From the NCBI GenBank assembly GCA_017934275.1, contig JAGBJT010000008.1, positions 17,571 to 81,570 of the forward strand: DNA of 64,000 nt, written 5' to 3'. Source of the DNA: Cardiobacteriaceae bacterium (GTDB lineage Bacteria > Pseudomonadota > Gammaproteobacteria > Cardiobacteriales > Cardiobacteriaceae). Each line of letters opens with the position of its first letter. Position 1 is the stretch's first letter. The position numbers and the translations under genes are program-made. Below the pieces are notes generated by a model. The model did not search any database. It was not told the DNA's origin and was given only the letters and a program-made list of their open reading frames with translations. Of this stretch, positions 37,768-45,489 are shown piece after piece.

Positions 37768-38580
37768 ATGAAAAATCACAATTCTTCATACACAGCAGCG
37801 GTAGGATTTTTTGTCATTCTTGCTTTGGCGGCTTTGTTTTTTTTAGGCTTTAAGGCGAGCAATTTAGGAGCATTTAATCCGCAAAATGTTTATCGGGTAA
37901 CGGCGATTTTTGGTGATATCGGCGGACTTGGTAAAGATGCCAAAGTTTCGATGGCGGGCGTGCAAATCGGTCGAGTAGGAAAAGTGGAATTGCTACAAGA
38001 CGGTAAAACTTCCGTTGAACTCATCATCGCCAGCGATTTTTTAATTCCCTCTGATAGCGGAGCGCACATTCTGACTTCGGGCTTGCTCGGTGAAAGATAT
38101 GTCGGAATAAATCGCGGTATTAGTAGTCAAAATCTCAAAGATGGCGGAAAAGTTGCGAATACGGGCGGCTCGCTGGTTTTGGAAAAAGTTTTGCAACAGT
38201 TTGCGGGCGGCGGAATTATGTATCCCGAAAAGTTCTACAAATTAACGGCAAAATTCACCGATGCCAGCGGTATTGCGGTTGATACACCAGTCAAACAAAG
38301 CGGTGTGCAAATCGGCAGAGTTAGCAGTGTGCAGCTCGACCAGAATACATTTCAGGCGGTTGTAACAATGGAAATTGACGCGCAATACGGAAAAATTCCG
38401 CTTGACAGCAGTGCCGATGTTTTATCGACAAGCCTTATCGGTGGAAAATATATCGGCATCAGCCCAGGCGGTGAAACGGCATATTTAACCGACGGCGGCG
38501 AATTTCAATATGCAAATTCAGCGGTAGTTTTGGAAAAACTTATCCAGCAATTTGTAAGCAATATGACGATGAAGCAATAA
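37768..38580 (+). CDS. mlaD: Mla substrate-binding membrane protein with two MCE domains
   Basis: MlaD normally forms a periplasmic MCE hexamer anchored beside MlaE. This protein has 270 residues, against about 183 in E. coli. After one N-terminal helix (about 9-28) it carries two MCE-type domains (about 41-118 and 156-233). Each has a VQIGRV motif (residues 65-70 and 180-185), a GLLGERYVGI/SLIGGKYIGI motif and a VLEKxxQQF helix (137-145 and 254-262). Tandem duplication within the gene is the simplest reading. The gene is otherwise intact and in normal operon position. Confidence 0.92.
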   Translation: MKNHNSSYTAAVGFFVILALAALFFLGFKASNLGAFNPQNVYRVTAIFGDIGGLGKDAKVSMAGVQIGRVGKVELLQDGKTSVELIIASDFLIPSDSGAHILTSGLLGERYVGINRGISSQNLKDGGKVANTGGSLVLEKVLQQFAGGGIMYPEKFYKLTAKFTDASGIAVDTPVKQSGVQIGRVSSVQLDQNTFQAVVTMEIDAQYGKIPLDSSADVLSTSLIGGKYIGISPGGETAYLTDGGEFQYANSAVVLEKLIQQFVSNMTMKQ

Positions 38581-38640
38581 ATCCTCATATTGCTTAACCT
38601 TCACGCAAAATTCTTTTTCACACACAAGGAGTCAATCAAT

Positions 38641-39234
38641 ATGAAAAAACTCTTACTTAGTTGCGCACTTGCTTGCGCTTGCGGTATTGCGGTTGCGGCG
38701 GCAACGGGCGAAGATGCCAAAGCAACGGTTGAAGCACAAACTAATACGCTAATTGCCGAATTGCGCGCCAATCAAGCAACTTATGCGAGCAATCCAGCAG
38801 CATTTAATCAATTTGTTAATTCCCGTGTCGCGCCGAATATGGCATTCGACAAAATGGCGGAAATCGCGCTCGGTCGGCATTTGCAGTCGGTCAAGGCAGC
38901 TGGAAAATTCGAAGCTTTCCGCGATGCTTTCCGTGAATTGCTTATCCGTGTTTATTCCAAATCTTGGACGGAATACACCAACGCACAAATTAGCGTAATC
39001 GGCACGCCAACCGTCGATCAATATCAACGGGCAAAAGTGCGGGCACAGGTTGTGAATAACGGACAAACTAATCAAATGGAATTCGCGCTTTGGTATGACG
39101 GCGGTGTTTGGAAGCTTTATGACGCGACATTCTCGAATGTTTCGCTCATTAGCGGTTACCGCACCACCTTCGACGGTGAAATTCAAGCTTCTGGTGTTGA
39201 TGCCTTGATTGCAAAAATGAAAACAATGCAATGA
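38641..39234 (+). CDS. mlaC: Mla periplasmic phospholipid-binding protein
   Basis: MlaC shuttles phospholipid across the periplasm between MlaA-OmpC and the MlaD complex. The 197-residue protein has a signal peptide (about 1-21, ending AVAAA). FVNSRVAPNMAFDKMAEIALGRH and LLIRVYSKSWTEYTNAQI follow, and the C-terminal WKLYDATFSNVSLISGYRTTF motif is characteristic. AAGGAG precedes the ATG at 38641. mlaB starts three bases before its end. Confidence 0.94.
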   Translation: MKKLLLSCALACACGIAVAAATGEDAKATVEAQTNTLIAELRANQATYASNPAAFNQFVNSRVAPNMAFDKMAEIALGRHLQSVKAAGKFEAFRDAFRELLIRVYSKSWTEYTNAQISVIGTPTVDQYQRAKVRAQVVNNGQTNQMEFALWYDGGVWKLYDATFSNVSLISGYRTTFDGEIQASGVDALIAKMKTMQ

Positions 39235-39554
39235 TGAACACGGCACTCGGAATAATTGATAAGGACGGCAGACTGGTTCTGCCGTCTGTTGTATCTAGCA
39301 AATCGTTATCCGCTAAAAAGTTTGCAGCGTTTGATATCAAAGAAGTTCGTGCTTTGCCGAATACGGTAAAAATTGATTGCAGCAGTTTGATAAATTGCGA
39401 CAGTGCGGCAATTGCGAGTTTTGTTTGGCTAGTGCGCGAGCTGGGCAAATTCGGAATAAAAACTAGCTGGGAAAATATCAGTGCGGATTTGGCAAAACTC
39501 TTGGATTTATACGGTTTGACAGAAATAATTAAAAACACGGAAAAAGAGGAATAA
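39231..39554 (+). CDS. mlaB: STAS-domain protein MlaB
   Basis: MlaB is a small cytoplasmic STAS protein that stabilises MlaF. The 107-residue product has the STAS pattern VKIDCSSLINCDSAAIASFVWLV, with the conserved Asp-Ser switch and the following helix. The first ATG overlaps the mlaC stop; a second in-frame ATG follows directly. The low identity expected of this family leaves context as the main support: it lies where mlaB always does. Confidence 0.88.
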   Translation: MMNTALGIIDKDGRLVLPSVVSSKSLSAKKFAAFDIKEVRALPNTVKIDCSSLINCDSAAIASFVWLVRELGKFGIKTSWENISADLAKLLDLYGLTEIIKNTEKEE

Positions 39555-39556
39555 GA

Positions 39557-39781
39557 GTGCAGGAAAAAATAAGAAAGAGGGTTATTGAAAAACTCGGGGA
39601 TTGTGAAGTAAATATTAGTATGGAAGACGGTCTTGACGGTATTTATGTATCAATCGAAGTCCGAAGCGAAAAATTCCGCGAAATCAGCCGCATAGAACAA
39701 CACCGAATGGTATTAAAAGCATTGGAAGATTTAATCGCAAGTAACGAAATCCACGCGGTGAAAATAAAAACGAGAGTGTAA
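39557..39781 (+). CDS. ibaG: BolA family protein IbaG
   Basis: IbaG is a small BolA-type protein that binds iron-sulfur clusters with monothiol glutaredoxin. The 74 residues show the class II fold, with the conserved His in SRIEQHRMVLKAL and VKIKTRV at the end. The start is a GTG at 39557, with AGAGGA upstream and two bases after the mlaB stop. In E. coli ibaG and then murA follow mlaB. Here murA is missing and the Fic/helicase genes follow. Confidence 0.9.
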   Translation: MQEKIRKRVIEKLGDCEVNISMEDGLDGIYVSIEVRSEKFREISRIEQHRMVLKALEDLIASNEIHAVKIKTRV

Positions 39782-39801
39782 AAAAATAACTGGAGACTTA
39801 A

Positions 39802-39945
39802 ATGAAAAAACAATTTCTTACTTTGTTGATTGAAAAAGATGAAACTGGACACGGTGGAGGTAGTAAGTGGAAATTGAAAGACAATAAAGGTAACGGAAAT
39901 CGTATAGCTACCCTTGATGAAAAAGGTTTTGTAACTGGTAAATAA
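39802..39945 (+). CDS. 47-residue protein resembling a polymorphic-toxin C-terminal tip
   Basis: This short open frame starts with a GGAG site six bases before its ATG and is preceded by an in-frame TAA, so it is not the tail of a longer frame. The sequence contains GHGGGSKWKLKD and ends RIATLDEKGFVTGK. From memory, that layout resembles the last part of toxin modules found at the C-termini of large secreted polymorphic toxins. Its neighbour at 39960 could be the matching immunity protein. The identification is uncertain and no catalytic residue can be assigned. Confidence 0.5.
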   Translation: MKKQFLTLLIEKDETGHGGGSKWKLKDNKGNGNRIATLDEKGFVTGK

Positions 39946-39959
39946 TCGTAAGTGGTTAT

Positions 39960-40448
39960 ATGAAAAATGTAGAAGAACTAATTGATAAGCTCTTTGAAAC
40001 CGACTGTTATGTAATAGATTATTTACCGCAAAGAGTGCCAAAAAAAATGCACGAGAGATATTCAGAATTAGAAGATTATTTCTTAAAGCATTATTTAGAT
40101 AAATTTAGTAAAGATATTGCGGAAATAGTTTTGAAATTATTGGCTTATTTTCCAGCTGAAATATATGTTGCCGAATATCCTGAAAAATATAACGGGAAAG
40201 ATATAAATAATTATCCATTTGGTAAAAATTTAGCTGATTTGTCATTTGAAAAAATTGCAAAACTAATTCAAAAATCCATCAGAAAAGGACATTTATCAAC
40301 TGTTGTTTTATTTAGGCAAGAAAATGCACTGTTGTCAATTTCAAGCCAATTTTCAGTTTCTCTTTACAATCCAAGCAAGAAGCTTTTAACGCGGACAAAA
40401 ACACTAGCTCAAAGTAGAGGTGTATTTGTTTGGAACACTGGGAATTGA
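39960..40448 (+). CDS. 162-residue protein, possible immunity protein
   Basis: I cannot place this protein in a family. It is a soluble 162-residue protein without a signal peptide: an N-terminal helical region (VEELIDKLFETDCYVIDY), a middle segment with repeated hydrophobic residues, and a C-terminal LTRTKTLAQSRGVFVWN. Position 14 bases after the possible toxin tip and five bases before the Fic gene puts it in a tight operon. An immunity role is an inference from that position alone. Confidence 0.6.
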   Translation: MKNVEELIDKLFETDCYVIDYLPQRVPKKMHERYSELEDYFLKHYLDKFSKDIAEIVLKLLAYFPAEIYVAEYPEKYNGKDINNYPFGKNLADLSFEKIAKLIQKSIRKGHLSTVVLFRQENALLSISSQFSVSLYNPSKKLLTRTKTLAQSRGVFVWNTGN

Positions 40449-40453
40449 AATAA

Positions 40454-41098
40454 ATGCCGTTTTATCAAATAGAACTTTTGGGGAATAAATTAGGCTTAAA
40501 AAATCCCCGTGAATTAGCCATTCAAGAAGAAAAAATAACTAAACGAAAAGCAGCAGAGTTATTCAACAATCCGATTTTGGATAAATATGCGACGGGTAGT
40601 TTCGCAATGCTTGCCTTTATTCACGGTTTTTTATTTGCCGATATTTATGATTTTGCGGGAAAAATCCGTGAAGTGAATATTGCCAAAGGGAATTTTCGTT
40701 TTGCATCGGCAATGTATCTTGCAAGTTCCATCTGCGAAATAGAAAAAATGCCGCAGCAAACATTTGAGCAAATACTAGAAAAATATGTGGAGATGAATAT
40801 CTTGCATCCATTCCGAGAAGGTAATGGTAGAAGTATGCGGATATGGCTAGATTTGATATTCAATACCGAATTAAAACAAGTAGTAGAGTGGCAAAAAATC
40901 AGTAAAGAAGATTATCTTTTAGCAATGGAAAGAAGTCCTGTTCGAGATATTGAAATAAAGTATTTATTAAAGTCCGCAATGACCGATAAAATCGATGATT
41001 TTTATACCTATTCTCGCGGTATCGACCAAAGTTATTTATATGAAAATTACTGTGAATTTAAGCTAGAAGAGTTACTTAAAAAAGATCAAAAGAGATAA
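40454..41098 (+). CDS. fic: Class III Fic-domain AMP-transferase
   Basis: Fic enzymes transfer AMP from ATP to target-protein hydroxyl groups. The 214-residue protein carries the full active-site motif HPFREGNGR (118-126) preceded by EKYVEMNIL. KIREVNIAKGNFRFA forms the flap and nucleotide-side region. Near the C-terminus, SYLYEN (193-198) matches the class III autoinhibitory helix pattern S/T-xxx-E-G/N. Layout and wording closely resemble the Neisseria meningitidis Fic protein, which is self-inhibited and needs no separate antitoxin. It lies four bases before the helicase gene. Possible targets include DNA gyrase, by analogy only. Confidence 0.9.
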   Translation: MPFYQIELLGNKLGLKNPRELAIQEEKITKRKAAELFNNPILDKYATGSFAMLAFIHGFLFADIYDFAGKIREVNIAKGNFRFASAMYLASSICEIEKMPQQTFEQILEKYVEMNILHPFREGNGRSMRIWLDLIFNTELKQVVEWQKISKEDYLLAMERSPVRDIEIKYLLKSAMTDKIDDFYTYSRGIDQSYLYENYCEFKLEELLKKDQKR

Positions 41099-41102
41099 AA
41101 AA

Positions 41103-44100
41103 ATGCCATCAAATATGCCAGAAAAAGAAATTGCATTAAATATTTCCCAAGCAATAATTCAGGGAAAATGGCTTTATCTGGGATATTTGAACCAGAAAAA
41201 TGAAGAACATTATTTCTTTTTTGCGGTAAAAGATATTGATTTTGCAAGGAAAATTCTCTACGGCGATATGTTTAATACCCGTGATGGCGATGAAGTTTTA
41301 TATAACCGCAAGATATTTTTTAATCGTATTTTTAGCGGGCGTTATATTTATGAATTATCTTATCAAGTGCCAGAGAGACTAATTAAAAAACTAGAACAAT
41401 TAGATAAACAACAAGATTTTCTCGGAATATCATTATTGCAAAACAATGTTTTTCTTTATTTAGAAAAATGTTTGCAATTAAATAAAAACGAAGATACAAA
41501 GAGCGGAATAATGCTTTATGGCATTGATATGGAGACTTTTGCCCTAAGTAAGAGTGTCGAATTAAATCTACAACAGAGTAAAAATCTTTGCCGTTATTTA
41601 TTAGCTAATAAGAAAAAAGAAAATAACAATTCCTATAAACAGAAAATTATCCGCTTGATTTTTAATGTTTTGTCAATTAGTGCGGATAATAAAAATACCG
41701 TTATTGTGTATCAAGAGGTCTTTTTTGATATTGAAAAACAGACTTTAAGTATAAATCCAGAGCATTTATTTAACCGCAGTTATTTGCTTGAACATATTGA
41801 TAAAGCAGGAGCAGATAATTTTGTTCAATATTTTGAAAATAATCAACAAGCTTGTATTTGCCGTTTGGAGGAAATGAAAAAACCTTGGCAAAAAATCAAC
41901 ACCCGTCCTGAATTTATGGAAATTGAATTTTCATTTTTTTTGAAATTTAATGAGGTGAGGGCAAGCATTCAAAATATGATTAAAAATAATGCTTTAACCG
42001 CGCCGATTAAAGCTTATTTAGGAATAAAAACTCGCCGCGGCGGTGCTAGAAGAAATATAACCCTCATTACATATGACAACAAAATAAATATTGACCAAAT
42101 TAGATGTGTTTTTAATGCTTTGCGGGAAGATGTAACTTATTGCGCGGGACCGCCTGGAACGGGAAAAACTCAAACTATTCTTAATATAATCTTTTCGCAA
42201 TTTTTTAACGATAAAACTTGCTTGATTTGTTCGAATAACAACAAAGCTCTGGAAGCAATAATTGAAAAATTTGAAGCCTTAAAAAATGAAAAATCAGCTT
42301 TCTTTTTACCGATTTTTCGAGTTGGAAATCAAGAAGAATTGGAAAAAAGCATTATTTCTTTGAAAAATCTTTATCAGTCAATAAAAGATAAGCCAAAATT
42401 AAGTAAGCGAGAAATAAAGAAGCGGCAATATTTTGTGATGAAAAAATGCCAAGAAATATCCGAAATTATTGATAAATATGAAGAAAGATTGCAAATTACC
42501 GAAGAATTGCAAAATTTAATTATTTGGCAAGAAACAAATGATGAAAATAATAATTTAGATGAATATATCAAGCAAGAAATTACTAAATTAAACCGCCAAA
42601 AAGATGCAATAAAAGATATATCCGATGAGGAATTATTAAAGCTATGTTTTTCTGCAATTGAAAACAAGGAATTTTTGGAATATATCGAAAACCGTAGCCT
42701 AGAAATGTTGGAAAAATTAAAAACATCAGATTATGCGGATTTTTTAGAAATTTTAGAAACGAATTTAATTGACAATGCCCGTAAAAAACTAGTTGCTTAC
42801 TTAAAGAAAGATGAAAATATCCAAAAATTGCAAAAAATTTTTCCAATTTGGATTACAACCAACTTTTCTGCCGAAAAAATCGGCTCTGCCAACCCGCATT
42901 TTGATCTATGCTTGATGGACGAGGCAGGGCAATGCGATATTGCCGCGTCTTTAATTCCGATAATTCGGGGAAAACGCTTACTTTTAGTCGGGGATACCGA
43001 ACAACTCCGCCCGATTATCAATCTAGAACGGCGACAAATGCTAAAAATTGCCAAAAATGTTGAGTTTGATAGTCCTGACTTGTATGACTTTACTCGGGAA
43101 AGTGTCTTATCTTTAATGACAAAAACCGATAAAAATTCCAAAAAAGTGCTGCTTTCTTACCATTATCGCTGTCCCGAAGAAATTATCGCGTTTAGCAATT
43201 TGCATTACTATGACAATCAATTGAAATACAATGCAGGACAAAAAGGCGCAGTGGAAATAGTGCAAGTTACCAATCAATACGATCCAGATCGCAATTGTTT
43301 TTATGAAGAAGCCGAGGCTGTCGCCGAGTTGTGTAATGAAGGTCGCTTTGATAAACAACAAGTTGCGGTGATTTCTCCCTTTCGTAATCAAGCCGCCCTG
43401 ATTGATGAGAGATTAAAACAGCGCGGTATCACAAATGTTTCGGTTGGGACAATTCATAGCGTGCAAGGTTCAGAGTATGACACGGTTATTTTGTCGCCGT
43501 CGGTGGCAAAAAGCACAAAACGCGGTGCATTTGATTGGATTAAAAATAACTCTGAAATTATAAATGTAGCTGCTACACGAGCTAAACGGAACTTTGTTAT
43601 TTGCTGTGATGTTGATGCAATTAACTATTTAAGTGATAAGTATTCAACTAAAATTATAGGTGAAGACGGTAAAACTCATACAGAAGTAAAAGATAATAAA
43701 CTAAAAAGTTTAGTTGATTATGCACTTGCTAAAAATAAAGATGAGGTAATAAAAGTTCTCACTGAATACCGCAATAAAAATAAATCGAATAATTCTAGCG
43801 CGGAAAGAGAGTTTTATCAGACGGTAAGTCAAGTATTGAGTAAAACTGAAAAGTTAAGCGTTAAGAGAAATGTGGCAATGAATAAACTTTTTCTTGCGTT
43901 TAATGAAGAAGATAAAAAATACTACGAAGAGGCCGAATTTGATTTTGTTATTTATGACAATAAGAGCCCAGTTTTAATTATCGAATTAGACGGTGATGAA
44001 CATTATCAAGACCAAAAAACAAAAAGCCGTGATAACCGCAAGGAGTTAATTTGTAAGCGCGAAGGGTTGAGAATTTTGCGCATAAGTAACCAATATTCTA

Positions 44101-44159
44101 TGCATTACGAGTTAATTAAAAAAGTAGTTACAGATATGGCGAAGAAGAAAGCCGCTTAA
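41103..44159 (+). CDS. SF1 (Upf1-like) helicase with C-terminal nuclease-like domain
   Basis: The 1018-residue protein begins with about 340 residues of unknown fold. The SF1 helicase follows: Walker A GPPGTGKT near 347, an inserted coiled coil (about 430-570), motif II MDEAGQCD near 605, LLVGDTEQLRPI, YHYRCPEE near 687, the VGTIHSVQGSEYD motif near 780 and NVAATRAKR near 820. The last 120 residues contain AEREFYQTV, EFDFVIYDNK and LIIELDGDEHY, the acidic pattern of DUF2726-like nuclease domains. It ends a four-gene operon with Fic. A defence or nucleic-acid-processing role is likely but unproven. Confidence 0.85.
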   Translation: MPSNMPEKEIALNISQAIIQGKWLYLGYLNQKNEEHYFFFAVKDIDFARKILYGDMFNTRDGDEVLYNRKIFFNRIFSGRYIYELSYQVPERLIKKLEQLDKQQDFLGISLLQNNVFLYLEKCLQLNKNEDTKSGIMLYGIDMETFALSKSVELNLQQSKNLCRYLLANKKKENNNSYKQKIIRLIFNVLSISADNKNTVIVYQEVFFDIEKQTLSINPEHLFNRSYLLEHIDKAGADNFVQYFENNQQACICRLEEMKKPWQKINTRPEFMEIEFSFFLKFNEVRASIQNMIKNNALTAPIKAYLGIKTRRGGARRNITLITYDNKINIDQIRCVFNALREDVTYCAGPPGTGKTQTILNIIFSQFFNDKTCLICSNNNKALEAIIEKFEALKNEKSAFFLPIFRVGNQEELEKSIISLKNLYQSIKDKPKLSKREIKKRQYFVMKKCQEISEIIDKYEERLQITEELQNLIIWQETNDENNNLDEYIKQEITKLNRQKDAIKDISDEELLKLCFSAIENKEFLEYIENRSLEMLEKLKTSDYADFLEILETNLIDNARKKLVAYLKKDENIQKLQKIFPIWITTNFSAEKIGSANPHFDLCLMDEAGQCDIAASLIPIIRGKRLLLVGDTEQLRPIINLERRQMLKIAKNVEFDSPDLYDFTRESVLSLMTKTDKNSKKVLLSYHYRCPEEIIAFSNLHYYDNQLKYNAGQKGAVEIVQVTNQYDPDRNCFYEEAEAVAELCNEGRFDKQQVAVISPFRNQAALIDERLKQRGITNVSVGTIHSVQGSEYDTVILSPSVAKSTKRGAFDWIKNNSEIINVAATRAKRNFVICCDVDAINYLSDKYSTKIIGEDGKTHTEVKDNKLKSLVDYALAKNKDEVIKVLTEYRNKNKSNNSSAEREFYQTVSQVLSKTEKLSVKRNVAMNKLFLAFNEEDKKYYEEAEFDFVIYDNKSPVLIIELDGDEHYQDQKTKSRDNRKELICKREGLRILRISNQYSMHYELIKKVVTDMAKKKAA

Positions 44160-44190
44160 TGTTAGACTGTCCGATTTATGCGGATTATAG

Positions 44191-44243
44191 AAAATTATTT
44201 GTTGCTGAATAATTATTTAATATTGAATAATTTTTTATAATTC
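44191..44243. repeat. 53-bp AT-rich direct repeat, copy 1
   Basis: This copy matches the one at 44304 at about 47 of 53 positions and lies 113 bases before it. Both contain AATAATTATTTA and ATTGAATAATTTT segments that are nearly self-complementary. They lie upstream of the AAA ATPase gene and may bind a regulator. Confidence 0.8.
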
Positions 44244-44303
44244 ACATAAAGCATCACTAATGCGCTACAAAATAAAACATTTGCCTTGCAAAATAAATTA
44301 TGC

Positions 44304-44356
44304 AAAATTATTTTCTACTAAATAATTATTTATTATTGAATAATTTTATATAATTC
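44304..44356. repeat. 53-bp AT-rich direct repeat, copy 2
   Basis: This second copy ends 15 bases before the AGGAGA ribosome site of the ATPase gene. It would overlap the promoter region, an arrangement that suits an operator or autoregulatory element. Confidence 0.8.
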
Positions 44357-44382
44357 TCCTTGTTATAGATAGGAGAAATGCA

Positions 44383-45489
44383 ATGCAGGAAGATATTCTC
44401 TATTACCCACGGCGTGAATTAGCAAAATCGCTCATAATTAGTCTTAATTCTGGTGTTACAAGTGCCATTACATTGTTTGCACCGCGTCGAATGGGGAAAA
44501 CGCAATTTTTATTACAAGATATTGTGCCAGAGGCGCAAGCAGCGGATTTGAATGTTTTTTATTTTTCATTTATGGACGAAACTGCGAGCAATATCAGCGA
44601 GGAATTTCGCCGTAGTTTGACTGTTTTTGCAGAAAATGCTCAAAAAACTAGCGGGATTAAAAAGTTCCTAGGAGGAATAACTCAAGTCGAATTTGCTGGT
44701 GTCGGAATTAGCCGAGAGACCAAACAAATTGAACAAGAGCGGATTAGTGAAATAATTGCCCGTATTGCGAATTTGCCATATTCAACTTTATTGCTACTAG
44801 ATGAGGTGCAGGAACTTGCTAGAATCGCGGATACAGAAGGAATTATCCGCTCTTTGCGCACGGGATTGGATATTTATAAGAATAAAGTAAAGGTAATATT
44901 TACAGGTAGTAGCACTAACGGTTTGCAAGCAATGTTTCAAAATTATAAAGCTCCGTTTTTTCAGTTTTCACACGCTTTGGATTTTCCGTTGCTCGGTAAA
45001 GAATTCAGCGATTTTTTGGCTGATATTTACTATCAACGCACACACAATCAGCTCGATAAAGATGCCTTGTATGTCTTATTTCAAGAGATGAATTCGGTGC
45101 CTCTTTATCTTCGTTCGGTTATTCAAGATATGATTATTAACCCTAATTTATCACTTGATGAAGCGGCTAGTTATCGATTAACTCAACTGAATGATAAAAG
45201 CCAATATTTACGACAATGGCAGCAATTTTCTTTACTTGAACAGTTACTAATTGAATTGATTTTGCAAGGAAAAAAATCCTTATACAGTAAAGAAAATTGC
45301 AATTTAATCGCTGAAAAATTAGGTGTGGATAAAATTAGTCCGAGTAAAATTCAAGCGGCATTAAAAAAGCTCTTTAATCAGGAAATAATCAGCAAGAATA
45401 ATCAATCCTTTTTAGTTATAAATGATGCACTTTTTGCCGAGTGGATTAAAGAACAAATCAATAATTTATTTGTTGTTCAACAAATTTAG
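44383..45489 (+). CDS. AAA/STAND-like ATPase with C-terminal winged-helix region
   Basis: The 368-residue protein has a P-loop LFAPRRMGKTQ at 31-41 and Walker B STLLLLDEVQELA near 135. A sensor-like FTGSSTNGLQ and LPLLGKEFSDFL follow, in the style of the archaeal-type/STAND ATPase_2 group. The C-terminal third has helix-turn-helix-like segments (KISPSKIQAALKKLFNQEII) as in a winged helix. No effector domain is seen. AGGAGA precedes the ATG. It is a single gene next to the Fic/helicase operon; its 3' end overlaps convergent mepA by 24 bases. Confidence 0.75.
   Translation: MQEDILYYPRRELAKSLIISLNSGVTSAITLFAPRRMGKTQFLLQDIVPEAQAADLNVFYFSFMDETASNISEEFRRSLTVFAENAQKTSGIKKFLGGITQVEFAGVGISRETKQIEQERISEIIARIANLPYSTLLLLDEVQELARIADTEGIIRSLRTGLDIYKNKVKVIFTGSSTNGLQAMFQNYKAPFFQFSHALDFPLLGKEFSDFLADIYYQRTHNQLDKDALYVLFQEMNSVPLYLRSVIQDMIINPNLSLDEAASYRLTQLNDKSQYLRQWQQFSLLEQLLIELILQGKKSLYSKENCNLIAEKLGVDKISPSKIQAALKKLFNQEIISKNNQSFLVINDALFAEWIKEQINNLFVVQQI

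Noticed and set aside
39802..39945. The 47-residue frame as the tail of a larger toxin gene reading from ibaG
   Set aside because: An in-frame TAA stands immediately before its ATG, and ibaG is in another context with its own complete stop.
42374..43391. Several open frames on the minus strand inside the helicase gene
   Set aside because: They lack ribosome sites and family matches, and the helicase motifs on the plus strand are continuous.
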